The notes beneath the pieces are model-generated. The model was not told the DNA's origin and ran no database searches. It was given only the letters and a program-made list of their open reading frames with translations. Below, in pieces: positions 13,401 to 23,599 of a stretch of 64,000 nucleotides of DNA (its first letter is position 1; each line of letters opens with the position of its first letter). The translations under genes were made by a program, and so were the position numbers. The DNA is from Nereocystis luetkeana (Eukaryota > Sar > Phaeophyceae > Laminariales > Laminariaceae), in assembly GCA_031213475.1 (NCBI GenBank), contig JARUPZ010000008.1:12909393-12973392 (forward strand), given 5' to 3'.

Positions 13401-16400
13401 GCCGTTCCTCGTCCTCTACAGCGTTAGTATATTTTCTATAGTGTTGCGTTGCTGTTTGTCACGTTGCTGTTTATTTGACCATCTGCGATAACTTCACACA
13501 TGAAACGCTCACACACCCAAGTTCAAAAGCTGTCCACTCGCGCCACCTCATCAGGCACCTCCCCTTTCCCTCGAACATCGTCTACGCCGGTTGGAGTTGA
13601 ATTCCGAGGGTGTTCGTCTTTTTGATCAAAACATTATTAACTGACGGAATTATTGAACGAAGCCTGATGACGTGCAGCAGACACCTGACGTGAGCTCAAA
13701 CCTGGGTGTTACGTGAAATAACGTTATACAACTATTGCCTTATATAGTTTCCGTGTATTGATTTTTCTTGGTACTGTTCGTATCCTTCTCGTTTGACTGC
13801 ACACTACGTAGTACCGGTGTATTTTAGTTTGTGACAACAGACCTCGTACCTCTCTAGGTCGAATAACCGGCACAAACACTTCATGTGCAGAAAGTCGACG
13901 GATAACAACAACAATGCACCTTCAAGACACACGGGCGTAGACCCAAGCTACTGAAGTGAAACGCGCCAATCCCCGAAAAGACGGCAAATCAAAAACACTT
14001 ATAAATTCAAAAAGCAGGTGCAAAGTAAATGAAATGGTCATGTCCCCTGTGCATGCAGGGCTCACATTTGGTGGATCTCCGTTACCGTTGCATGACGGGT
14101 CGATTTAGCAGGACGCACGTATGTCGCCAGTGCACTGGCATCCTGACAGCTCCCTCGGCCAAGAGAGGTTCACCGCCAGTAGAGAAAACATTTCCCAGCT
14201 CTGCGTACGTACGTGTTTGGGTGATCGTAAAACAGGGGCATGAGGTAAGGCTCATGTCACTGCGCGGTACATCGACACCAAAGCTGGCACAACAAACATC
14301 GTTTCTCAATTCGCTTTTTCTGGTGTATAATAGTCGGCTGCGGTTCCCTGTAGATAGTGTCAAATACCATACGGCTGTAACAACGTTCCGAACGCGTGAC
14401 GACTGGTTATATGTGACAACCTCTCGCACAACGCCAGGGACGTGGAACAATATATATGTGTGTGCCTCCTGCTTTATCTATGTGTGTCGACCAACTGCTA
14501 TTTGGCATTTCCAACACTTGTTTCACGCCGCGACGTACTTTTCATCTGTTGTTTTCCCGCATTATATATTCGGAACGTCGTTGACCCCCCCCCCCGTCTA
14601 CCGCACTACAGCGAGAGTCACGATGTCTGTGGCAGTGGGCGGAGATGCAGACGACCAGTGTGAATGCGCGAGTGGGGCTCTCAGCGATGCCGGCGAATGC
14701 AGTGAGTGATGATCACGGCGATTTGCCGGTGGTCGGTGCCGGCATTGAGTCGGCGAATGAAACCAAGCGAGGATTGAATACAAGGCGCAAACATGTCGGA
14801 GCGTCGCGTAGTGGCTTTAACGCTGTGGGTGGTTCACGTCAAATACCTTGTTTGGTGAAGAATACCGTAGGAACATTCTACCCAGGCAGTGCATAGTCAT
14901 CATGTGTACACGGTGAAAGACCAGTAGTGTGCATCAGTCACAGGTACGCCTATATAGAATGGCATCGGGAAAGGGGATTAGTAGGACGCTTTGAGGTTCT
15001 GAAGAGCATCCTGCAACCTGAGATCATGTGATGCATGCAATTCGTTGAGGTTGTCCTCACTGCCCACCACGTCTTGCATTCTCATTTGTCTGGCGATTAT
15101 TGAGGAGAAAATACCGGTATACCCGAGGTTACGGTTTGAGCGTTCAAAATTCAGAATTGATTGCCTCGCTTTTACAGCGTCCAAATTATAAGCACTAAGC
15201 CCCCGACGGTTACCGCCGTACCGTTGGTTCCTCACGGACGTGCAATTGGATATACGACAAATAGATAAGGAGACAGATTCGGATGATCATCACGTGCTGT
15301 GCTCCGGTCGGCCTTTTTCAAGAAGCTTGTTATGGCACTGGTTGCAAAGCACTCTCCACTTTTGTGTATTGCTGTCGTTCGTCGAGTTGTGCATCCTATT
15401 ATAGCGCGCACGATATCGACACCAACACATGGATGTATAAATATATATATATATATATATATAGGTTTCCAGATGTCCCTTTCCTACTCCCTTTCGGAGG
15501 CATTATTTCTCACTCCACGCGTGTTCGGTGTACCGTGGTGTCTCGCACTGCACACCTGTAGGCTGTACCGCCGACGAACAGTGCCAGGCCGATTCATGCT
15601 GCATGGCGGACGGGGAGTGCTCATGTGAGTGTGGTATAAATATTGAATCGTCAACCTGTTTAGGGTCGGAAAAAGAGGTGGATGCCCGACATCACACAAT
15701 CAAAGTTGTTGTCCTGGCCGACGTTCGAGCGACATCCCACAGACAGTTGTTAGTCATGATTCATTGTTGTCGTTGACATCGTGAGGTCTGCCAAATGGAT
15801 AGTAGTGCTATATGTTTGAAGAGCTGAGCACAGGGAGCTCCAGCCAGGGCGAAGGATTCTGGCTTGGCCAGGAGCCAGGAAACATACTGCGGCCCAGAGT
15901 TGGTAACAGTGACACTTCGTGGCAGGTACCGTACCGCAGGCATCTTGTTGCGTTACTGGGCTCCGCTTGACCCGAAAACAATGTGTTGGGTTTTGAGCAT
16001 AGTTCGATCTCAACCTTTGGGTCAGGATAGCGAAGTATTGCCTCAGGAAGCAATTGAGGATGCGGACGCGGCGTGCATGCTGTCCCCTCTGCGGGCAGGG
16101 CCATTTCATTGGTTCTCTTTGAAATGTGAGTATTTCATATGTTGCCATGGGGTATGAGTCGGTATTGTAGGACGTATGCAAGGCGGCAGTGGGCTTTCAT
16201 CATGGCAGCTCACTCCGACAACGATGGGACGGCGTTCACATCACCGAGCAGAACCCCAAGACGAAAGCCTCTACCGGAAACAATCTCTCTCTTATCGTTT
16301 CGTCTGCCGTAGGTCATCTGATTACGGTTCTCAGCACAATGGGTATACTATAGTGCGACCGTAACGGCGGTACTTGGGCCTGACCACGAGTCACAAAACA

Positions 16401-19400
16401 CAACTTCCTGTAGGACGAAACGGACGTGAAACAAGGCATGTGTTGCCCGTTTGGTGCCTTAAGTTTCGACAACTTCGCAATCTTCTCTCCTACGCCCTAC
16501 CACAGCAAGAATACCGATGTCTGTGGCAGTGGGCGGAGATGCAGACGACCAGTGTGAATGCGCGAGTGGGGCTCTCAGCGATGCCGGCGAATGCGGTAAG
16601 GGTGACAATGACATGTCGGTCATCGACGCGGACGCATTCCTAGAACGGTCACGTGTGCTCGTGAATCAGCGACGTGCACCATAGCGCAGCCGTAAAGAGA
16701 TTTGGGAGGTCACGTGGTGACCGGAACGTTCATGACCATTCGGGTCGGAGCACTTGGCTGCTAGAGGTAGCTTATATTCTACGATAAGGCCGTGCATGCT
16801 CTCAAGGTATACCCGTTAAAGCGCCGCCTAAACGCACCCATCCCGACGATGTTAAGCTGCCTTAGTAACGAGGACTTGCTAGACTCAATTCAATGCCCGA
16901 ACATCGTAACATAACGTTACATTGGTGATTTAACCTCGACCCGAGTCGTGCTACAGGTCATGCGTGTGTGCCCCGGTGAGAATCGCGATTTGTGTTGAAT
17001 CTCGACAAGTCCACGCTCCTGCCAGGCAATTAGTTCTCCACTGCCCATCATTTCTGTTGTCGTTGCTGTTGCCGCTGTAGGTCTTTTGTTTGTTGTGGCT
17101 TCGGCTGTGCTGGTGATGATGTTGCTGGCTTAGCTGTGGTTATTTTTCATGGTGTAGCTCGTCGTTAAAATACCAATCGTGATCACTAAAACCCACAACC
17201 ACTCTAAATATGGCTACAAGTAGAGTGAATAGGATTATAACCCAAGAGCCCAGTGGGATCTCAGGATGATAGCCAGTTCTACGATCCGTTGTACGAACTC
17301 ACAGAAGACACGTCTCCCGTGTGACACCTACTAATAGACGCTACACAACAGACTACAGGCCGAACCACCCCCGTGCGTGTGACGTACTAATTTCTTCCGA
17401 CGGCATTACTGAATGTGGCTAGCCCTAAGATACTTCAGTAGGATGTATCCTAAATAAAAGCAAACCGAACTCACAGTACGTGCGACTGCAGCATCACACG
17501 TAGCTGTCAAATATGAGTTTCGACGAAAGCATCAATCTCACAGCTGGTGTGTCTAACGCTCCAAGGATGTGCAACGCTCGGAGGGTCCCACGCTGACACA
17601 TGCATCATCTGGAAAACTTGGGTAGGTGGTCATGACTTGCGTTGCGTTTGCCCGTTTCGAAAGGTGATTGGAAAATGTATCTACACACCGCAAGATCCGC
17701 AATTTTACTACGTCAGTCAGTCGACAGAGGAAATTTAAGTCATCGTTGTACAGGTCAAAATGAGTTTTACCGATGGCTCTCTTGTGCTCCAAGCGAGCGT
17801 TTATATGTCACTTCTCTCAACTCGCTGAATTTATGTGTCGGATAATGGCCCAGAGATAGAATGTTGTGTTCCAGGCGCATTCCAATCGCGAACTAAGTTA
17901 CACATTGAACGGCGAGTACACAATTAGACGGCATACTATATAATATGAAAAACTCGGTACATCCCGATGCAAATATGTGGTTTTCTAACGCATTTATTGA
18001 GTACGAGCGCTACATTCGCGACTCCCCGCAAGGCCATGCATAACAACGCGGTCTCCCCGCAACGGTGCCCCATCGAGTGATTACAAAATTGTCCGCAATG
18101 GCCTATACTCGCCCCGACTCACGTTGAGTAACGTGTCTCAGAATTGAGTAATCAATTATGTTAGTAGGATGGATGTCTCTTTCTCATCCATGATCTTGGT
18201 TAACTGGGCCTTAATTTCCAACAAATCGTGAGTGAACTGTTCTCGTGCGTGGTCTCGTCCTGACCTTTGTTTATTAGAGGAACCGCTTACCCACCATGGC
18301 GAGACTCCGAACTAGGCCTGATACTACACATACGTCGCATGCACTACTGATTGTGCTTCTACCGGTATTGCTTAAAATATATTTGATCCAGCTGAGAGCT
18401 CCGGATCACGACCTCGAGGCATCCGCGCGTGTCGTGTCGTTCGCTCTGACATCAGTTTGGCCCGTGTTTCCCGCCCTACTCTATCAGAATGCACCACGAA
18501 CGGTGACTGCGATGGTGGCCAGATTTGCTGCCGGGCGACGAACACGTGTGAAGACGAACCCGCGGACGGAAACCTGGGTGCATGCGGTACGAATGTTGTG
18601 CAGCGTGTTTGGGGTTCTAAATCAAGGTGGCGTTCAATTGTCTCTGAAAAATATGGCATTTCCTGTTGCCTGGGGTCAACTGTTTCTACAATGGCGCCGG
18701 TGGCTCCTCTCTAATCCATTTGCAGCCCCACTTAGAACCTTATCCACTCTCAGACTATTCATCGTCAACCCCAAGAACAAACCGACCACACGCTGACTCT
18801 TCACTAACTACCTCTTGCAGGTGACCCGCATATGACCGGCTTTTACGGCCAGAAGTTCGACTTTACCGGCAAGGACGGGTCGTGGTATGCTCTGATTGCG
18901 GATCACGCATCGGATCCCTCGTCAATGCACGTCAACATGCGCATCACGGCCCCAGTTCCTGGACTGCCGGCCATTACATACATCACCGGGATTTCAATCC
19001 TCGCAACCGATGCCGACGGCATATATCACAGCGTTGTCATCTCGGTTAAGGACCCGGCCAGCATGGAAAGTGTCTGCCCTACGGGCGTTTCTCCCTGTTT
19101 AGCGGATGGTTCGCTCCGGGTTGTTCTTGACGGAGAAGAGGCTTTGTTCGCGCCTGGAAACGTGTTTGTTGCCCCTGGTGTGGAAGTTACTGCAGTCAAC
19201 ATTCCTGGCGAGTGCAGGTCGTTTGGGTTCGAGACGTACTGGGAGAGGAAGAGACTGGAATCTGAGCAAGCCAATCGCAGACTGGCTGAAGCACAGGACA
19301 TTGGAGAATGGATTCTCGCCGACCCCACCGCAACAAACATGGTGGAGTGCACCGAATACGTCGCTCGCGCCATGATGCAAAACGGCGGGCTGTTTGGTCA

Positions 19401-20823
19401 CCAGTCGGAACATGCGTCCTTCAAGATTGTCACCCCCGCGGCAGTCATCCGCTTGAGCCACGGCAGACTGCACCAAGTTGCCATGCGGGACCCTACGGAC
19501 CAGTTCGACCTCCCAGACCACCGGACGTGGCAAATGAACGTGGCAATCGATCATGCTGACGTTAGCCGCGACGCTAAAGGAATTCTTGGAGAGACCGTCG
19601 TACCAACACGTGACGCCAACGGGGGTGTCATTATGCATGGAATGGACTCCATCCGCGGCACCCACGATGACTGTGAGTTGGGGCATGGACTACATCCTGG
19701 TATGCTGGTTTGCAAGCATAGACATCAAACAGTACGTATATCGATACACCTCGACATGGCATGTCACATGGCGCATGTCTAACTAGCACACCGAACCGTA
19801 TTCAATCGGAAGGCCGCAAGTTCTAGAACGTAACACATGCATGCAGATGGACAAAAGCGTTACAACATTTACTATCAACCTTATCCAGCATGTACCGGTG
19901 TATTGTAGTGAACTCCCCATACCGTCGTACATCCGGACGTGAATTTCACTCACCATCCCATTGACAACCATACATTTCCCAAGTGAACGGCCGCATTTTT
20001 CAAATAGAGTTCCGTCAGAAACAAAATTCTTCCGTATGCACACAATGTCACGGAATAACTCTCGAGCAGCGTTTGGTTAGTAAGTGCGAAAAGAAGTTTA
20101 GACAAAACTTACTGCATATATGGGTCACATACGAGACGTACGGTGCTCGGAAAAGTCCATTGTCACCCAATAATTCAAGCGTCCTGCAAACAAGCATTCA
20201 GTTTTGTTTTTTCTCTGTTAGCCCTGGGTTGGGCTAGTTTGCTATCACCTCTGACGGGGTCGTTAATTGATCTATCGTCTTCGTTGGACTCGCCAACGTT
20301 TCACCACGAGTCGAACGATCGGTGAAAAAACAGCAGACGTTACGTGAAAAGCGTATTTAGTTGGTATTGAAGCGTGGGGCGTCAGTAGTTTGCTGCCGGC
20401 GCGAAAATAAAACTACGCCTCTAGTCTGCGAGTGTGTAAACTCACTTCTTTGGTTCGTCGACTCTCTGACTGCCGCGTAGTGCGCACACACCCTAATAGG
20501 AGCATGTATAATTTTAGTGACTTGTGGCTTCGTGAGGTCGCTGTAGACCCAGGCTAGCGAAGTGCGACCGTTCTGTTTAATTTGTGCCATCGAAAGGTTC
20601 GACCACTTTTCGGCCAACATAAGTGTGTGCGACGTATTCTTGGGCAGCCGGGGATCAATCCTAGCTCAAGTGGACAGTCTGTTCTGCACATCGTTTTGTG
20701 TCTTCATCGCAATACCGTCGAATTTTATCCTCTCACATACGTTTGCGATTTTTGCTGAATACTTGTCGACGAACAGACTCTGTGGAGGGTCCTCTAGGCG
20801 TGGAATTTTCTCTCGACAGCTAG
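1394..20823 (+). CDS. Gene 1: secreted protein with five A-B cysteine modules and a C-terminal GDPH (vWD/root-cap-like) domain, 14 exons
   Basis: Assembled from splice sites; CDS join 1394-1478, 3752-3814, 4341-4430, 7591-7653, 8639-8728, 10612-10674, 11690-11779, 13017-13079, 14612-14701, 15562-15624, 16506-16595, 18488-18586, 18821-19672, 20777-20823. The join is 1848 nt, in frame, with a 615-residue product. Order: signal peptide (1-28), five modules of A (21 aa) plus B (30 aa), a 33-residue C segment (about 284-316), then a domain opening GDPHMTGFYGQKFDF (317-600) and ending YSVEGPLGVEF. All 13 introns are phase 1. The signal peptide and paired cysteines point to an extracellular or cell-wall protein. 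The GDPH opening followed by F-x-G, F-x-F-x-G and Y-x-L matches the von Willebrand D / Root_cap type; I do not know a function. Gene 2 on the minus strand has the same exon plan. The splice model is inference but is supported by exon lengths and reading frame in both genes. Confidence 0.82.
2314..2554 (-). repeat. Dispersed repeat R1, copy 1 (in gene 1 intron 1)
   Basis: On the minus strand this matches R1 copies at 25721 and 27884. Shared words include TTCTGAGGCTCCT, CTTCAGCAAAAAT, GCATTCCGACGATT and CTACCTCTATCGCAGAA. Confidence 0.75.
3752..4430 (+). CDS. Gene 1 cassette 1 (exons A1 3752-3814, B1 4341-4430)
   Basis: A1 follows acceptor GTGGCAG and reads CDASNICPDALCCTGDGECS, then donor GTGAGT. 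B1 follows acceptor GCCCCAG and contains the motif CECESESLSAVGEC, then donor GTGAGT. A exons share the framework C-x5-C-x4-CC-x5-C; B exons end with C-x-C-x10-C. Both exons are 1-1 phase. This is the most diverged cassette of gene 1, for example DPCEC in place of DQCEC in B. Confidence 0.8.
6410..6790. repeat. Stem-loop and direct repeats inside gene 1 intron
   Basis: A 28-bp arm at 6612-6640 (containing TTACGGGGGACCATA) is the near-perfect reverse complement of 6696-6724, with a loop of about 55 bp. A roughly 60-bp direct repeat (GAATACAGCGTTC-x-GTAGGC ... TTGTTCGCCAT) lies at 6477 and 6725. This looks like a miniature inverted-repeat element with duplicated flanks. Confidence 0.65.
7591..8728 (+). 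CDS. Gene 1 cassette 2 (exons A2 7591-7653, B2 8639-8728)
   Basis: A2 starts after CTCACAG and reads CTSDLHCPEPTCCMVNRECS, then donor GTAAGT. B2 starts after CTACCCAG and carries GGDAEDQCECESGALSDVGE before the final Cys and donor GTGAGT. Lengths are again exactly 63 and 90 nt, with phase 1 on both sides. The 3.16-kb intron before A2 holds a stem-loop and direct repeats near 6.4-6.8 kb. Confidence 0.82.
9304..9392. repeat. Two-copy tandem repeat in gene 1 intron
   Basis: GCGGAGATGGTTCGAAGCCC recurs at 9306 and 9352, each copy followed by CTCACCTAG-x-CGTA-CC. A simple local duplication. Confidence 0.7.
10612..11779 (+). CDS. Gene 1 cassette 3 (exons A3 10612-10674, B3 11690-11779)
   Basis: A3 starts after TTGGTAG and reads CTADEQCQTGLCCMANGECS, donor GTGAGT. 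B3 starts after CTACCCCAG and carries GEDADDQCECASGLLSGAGE, donor GTGAGA. The A3 sequence is closest to A5, which suggests they separated recently. Confidence 0.83.
13017..14701 (+). CDS. Gene 1 cassette 4 (exons A4 13017-13079, B4 14612-14701)
   Basis: A4 starts after CTTGACAG and reads CSSDDNCPDESCCMADGECS, donor GTGAGT. The residue across the junction is Gly instead of the usual Glu. B4 starts after CACTACAG and carries GGDADDQCECASGALSDAGE, donor GTGAGT. B4 and B5 are nearly identical, so cassettes 4 and 5 are the youngest pair in this gene. Confidence 0.83.
15436..15463. repeat. TA dinucleotide microsatellite
   Basis: About 12 TA units about 100 bp upstream of exon A5. Confidence 0.9.
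15562..16595 (+). CDS. Gene 1 cassette 5 (exons A5 15562-15624, B5 16506-16595)
   Basis: A5 starts after CACCTGTAG and reads CTADEQCQADSCCMADGECS, donor GTGAGT. B5 starts after CTACCACAG and carries GGDADDQCECASGALSDAGE, donor GTAAGG. A TA-dinucleotide run lies in the intron about 100 bp before A5. Confidence 0.83.
18488..18586 (+). CDS. Gene 1 exon C: linker cysteine segment before the GDPH domain
   Basis: This 99-nt exon starts after TCTATCAG. It keeps the A-type core (C-x5-C-x4-CC-x5-C, reading CDGGQICCRATNTC) but continues into an acidic stretch EDEPADGNLGAC instead of ending. The donor is GTACGA; the paralogue has GTAAGC at the same place. Its last G plus the first two bases of exon D make the Gly of GDPH. 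The shared framework suggests exon C is a specialised A exon fused to a linker. Confidence 0.8.
18821..19672 (+). CDS. Gene 1 exon D: body of GDPH (vWD/root-cap-like) domain
   Basis: This 852-nt exon follows a strong acceptor (CTCTTGCAG). It begins DPHMTGFYGQKFDFTGKDG and WYALIADH, runs through beta-rich segments such as ITYITGISI and VVISVKDP, and includes VCP, PCL, GEC and VEC cysteines. Its late segment AKGILGETVVPT resembles the G-x-L-G-x-T turn of root-cap/vWD proteins. The frame stays open to a stop at 19782. However, a consensus donor (GACT|GTGAGT) sits at 19672, and the paralogue diverges immediately after it, so I end the exon there. Confidence 0.85.
20777..20823 (+). CDS. Gene 1 exon E: last 15 codons of the GDPH domain plus stop
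   Basis: After acceptor CGACGAACAG the exon reads, completing the split codon, YSVEGPLGVEFSLDS and TAG. The phase is exactly what the exon D donor needs. Gene 2 has a matching exon reading YSVEGPLGMEFALGS at the corresponding place. The motif D-Y-x-V-x-G-P-L-G is what I would expect at the end of this domain type. The intron from D is 1104 nt. Confidence 0.8.
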
Positions 20824-21150
20824 AGCGAGAAAACCCGTTGAAGAATCTGGCTGTGACATGGGGCAAAGCGCCGCGTCAACGCGAAGAATCTTCAGCAAAT
20901 AAACAGGCGATGCCGTCCAAATATACGAAGACCACGCGATGGAGTTTGCTACGGTATGTGTTGTTTTGGCGGGCCTGACACAACCTGTCGGTCGGGCCAT
21001 GAGTAATACGAACTCTAATGGGTCGGGTTTGGTCAGACCGTGTTTAGGTCCCGCCAGGTCGGATCAAGCGAGCAGGCGGTCAAACTCTATCGAAGGAGGT
21101 TTTCAAATGTTCAAGTCGGACACAGTCAGGTCTGGTATGGTCGGCAGATG
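20824..21150 (+). other. 3' flank/UTR of gene 1, conserved with gene 2
   Basis: This stretch aligns piecewise with the reverse complement of 47535-47829 just after the gene 2 stop. Shared blocks include AACAGGCGATGCCGT, AAGACCACGCG and GGGTCGGGTTTGGTCAG. An AATAAA lies at 20898-20903, 75 nt past the stop; it could be a poly(A) signal but is not kept in gene 2. The homology shows that the original duplication included the 3' end. Confidence 0.6.
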
Positions 21151-23299
21151 ACTATAGTCACACGTCGAGTGTAGCCTGGCTGTAACATCCACAACGTATC
21201 AGTATATTATGGCATGAACACGCGAGAGAAGGGAGGAATGCAGGGATTGCGTGTAACTTGGAAAACGCATGCCACCGCGTAAAGCCCGGAGACATCGTTG
21301 GTTTCGAGAATATTAGTGTCAGTACGCTTCAGCTGTTGGTTGGCTGATTGCGCACAGCGTACATGGGGGGAGCCAACTCATCGTGTCCAGAGAACATTCA
21401 AAGTCAAATGAACCTATGGGCGGTATCTTCCCCTCCTTTGTGTTGCTTCGTCCGTGCAGCAGCTATCTGTCCTTCCTGAGTACGTATGCTTTCCGTCGAT
21501 GCCAGCAGCCCTTTTGATATCCGTGCCCCATTTTTGTTCCGTATACGTTTGTTTTTTTTCGGGTGTATTTTTGATACTTTTTTCTGGTTTTGCCTGTGTT
21601 ATCGTGTTCTGGTACCCGGTACGCTGGCACTTCACTTTCCCGACCCTTGGCATTAGCGAGTTTGTTAGTTTTTCGTCTTCCTTATCTCAATCTGTTCCGA
21701 CAGAATTAGTATCTCTCTAGGATTACGAAACAGGACTGGCACTGGATGTACTGATGAAGCTCAAAACGACGGTTTAATGTGGAGACAAAGACACAAACTC
21801 CCATGACGGGAGAATCCAGCGGGATAACCTGTTTAGCAGGGTGGCTGCTTGATTTTGAGTTTGGTGTATAATCGGGTTCGTTTTTTCTTCCGTCACGGAC
21901 AGCAACAAGCTGTGAGGGACTCTCACAACAGTGGTCCTACGATATCGGAACGTACAATATTAATATTCAGACGGTACGATATCGGAACGTACAAAATTAG
22001 TATTCAGACGGTCTTCGACTATATCTTGGTGATTCTGCCAGCATGCTCTGGTTGCGTTGGTTTCGCTTTTTCTGTGGTTATTGTCGCACTATATTAAAGG
22101 GAAAATCTATAAAGCGGAGATTGACATACGTACATGGTCTGTATTGGGATCGCCATTGTACCTTGACAATATTATTTATGAGGAAATTTGGGGTCTGCCG
22201 TTTGACCTGACACTTTGAGATATGTTGTTCGGGACCTGCCAAAGAATAGGTGGGCTGTTGTGGTCGTAGAGTTGCAGAGTACCAGGTAGTAGTACGTAAT
22301 CCTGCTCTACGCAGATTTGGGGTTCATATTGTAAGGTTCTCGTTACTCGTAGTGTGTTCACGGATGTGGCCCCGAATAAATGGCAAGCCTGGCCTCGGGC
22401 TGTGCGTGGTAACGAGGATAAGACACATGCCAGATGTCGTTGACAGGATTGGCCCGACCCATGTACGTCAAGCGCCTCGTCATGACTCATGCTACAGCTC
22501 ATGCACGGTTCATATATGACGTATTTTGTGATCATGGTGATAACGATACGGCCCATGCATGACATATGTTGTATGGAGTGCGCGTATTTGTGTAGTGGGT
22601 CAGTTGTCCGAGGCTCCTGGTTCAACCCCACTTCGCCGTTTCACGGCAAGGTGATACGCTTCGTAACCCGAACGGAATACGCCACGGACGCAGTACATAT
22701 TTGAACAACAAAACACAATTCTGAAATCGAGATGACCAATTATTACTCAAAACTCATATTCGCAAGCTTGGTGTGATATATCGATTGGGCGTTTCACGGG
22801 TTGAGTAGATTTTCTGAGTCGTGTACAATCTTTGAAGTAGTGCAGAGTGGCGACCGTCGGTTGTTCGCTCGCGGCCGTGTGAGACGAGCCTACCGTCTTC
22901 GCCGCTGTATCATGTACCAGGGGTCGTCAATACCACAACACGTCTCAACGCGAAGGACTACCAAATAAATGGCAACGCGAAGGAAACAGCAGGGCAACGA
23001 TTGCCCTGCTCTACAATATATATGAAAGAAACATCCATATTACCTGCCACTAGTTTTCGCGGCGCGCATGACAGCGCATACATACACATGAACGAGAAGA
23101 GGGACGGATATATGATATTTGTCAGACCGCCGCGTCCGATGAAGCAACTAGCCGTAGGCGCCATCCACGGTCACATATTCAAAGATGACTGCAAGGGGTG
23201 AATGGTTAATGACAATCCTCTACTAAGAAGTGGTTTTATATTCTCGGATTACTCAAGAAGGCACTAGGTTGTTGGGATGAGCAGGTGGTAAAATAAGGA
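21151..23299. other. Intergenic; 37-bp tandem pair at 21939-22012
   Basis: No gene recognised. At 21939-21975 and 21976-22012 a 37-bp unit beginning ACGATATCGGAACGTACAA is repeated with two mismatches. Short frames in this stretch lack recognisable motifs. Confidence 0.6.
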
Positions 23300-23304
23300 C
23301 AGGG

Positions 23305-23393
23305 TGCGCTCGGTTTGAACGGTTTTTACCGGACCCTGGTGAGACCATCGCTAAATTGTGAAGGTGTTACCCACTGAGCTATAGGGGTAAAAG
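23305..23393 (-). ncRNA. tRNA-derived sequence (SINE or tRNA pseudogene)
   Basis: The minus strand contains a box A-like TAGCTCAGTGGGTAACACC and, about 50 nt later, a box B-like CGTTCAAACC, the spacing of a pol III internal promoter. The arms do not fold into a proper cloverleaf (the D stem does not pair), so it is not a working tRNA. A SINE head is the best explanation. Confidence 0.4.
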
Positions 23394-23599
23394 ACCGATC
23401 GATTACCCAGCCCAGGGTAATCCTTAGAACAAAATCGCTTAAAAGCGGGGATGGTCCCAAATTTACCCGCCACAAACGTATCGTTGATGGAGCTTAAAAA
23501 GTTTCAGGGTAGGGTAATTTTCGGGTGGTAATGACGAATCCGTGGTCAGATTGTTGTTGCTCAGTTAGGATGCCGTACGGCCTCACCTGTCAACACACT

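Noticed and set aside
19099..19686. 195-codon antisense frame over exon D (and 49364-49903 over its paralogue)
   Set aside because: Mirror of a conserved coding exon; changes between copies follow the sense frame.
19673..19782. Read-through C-terminus of gene 1 exon D to the stop at 19782 (and 49329-49301 in gene 2)
   Set aside because: The tails are unrelated in the two genes although the exon is about 99% identical, and a GTGAGT donor plus a matching last exon explain the ends better.
22570..22640. Box B-like GGTTCAACCCC
   Set aside because: No box A at the expected distance upstream; no cloverleaf.
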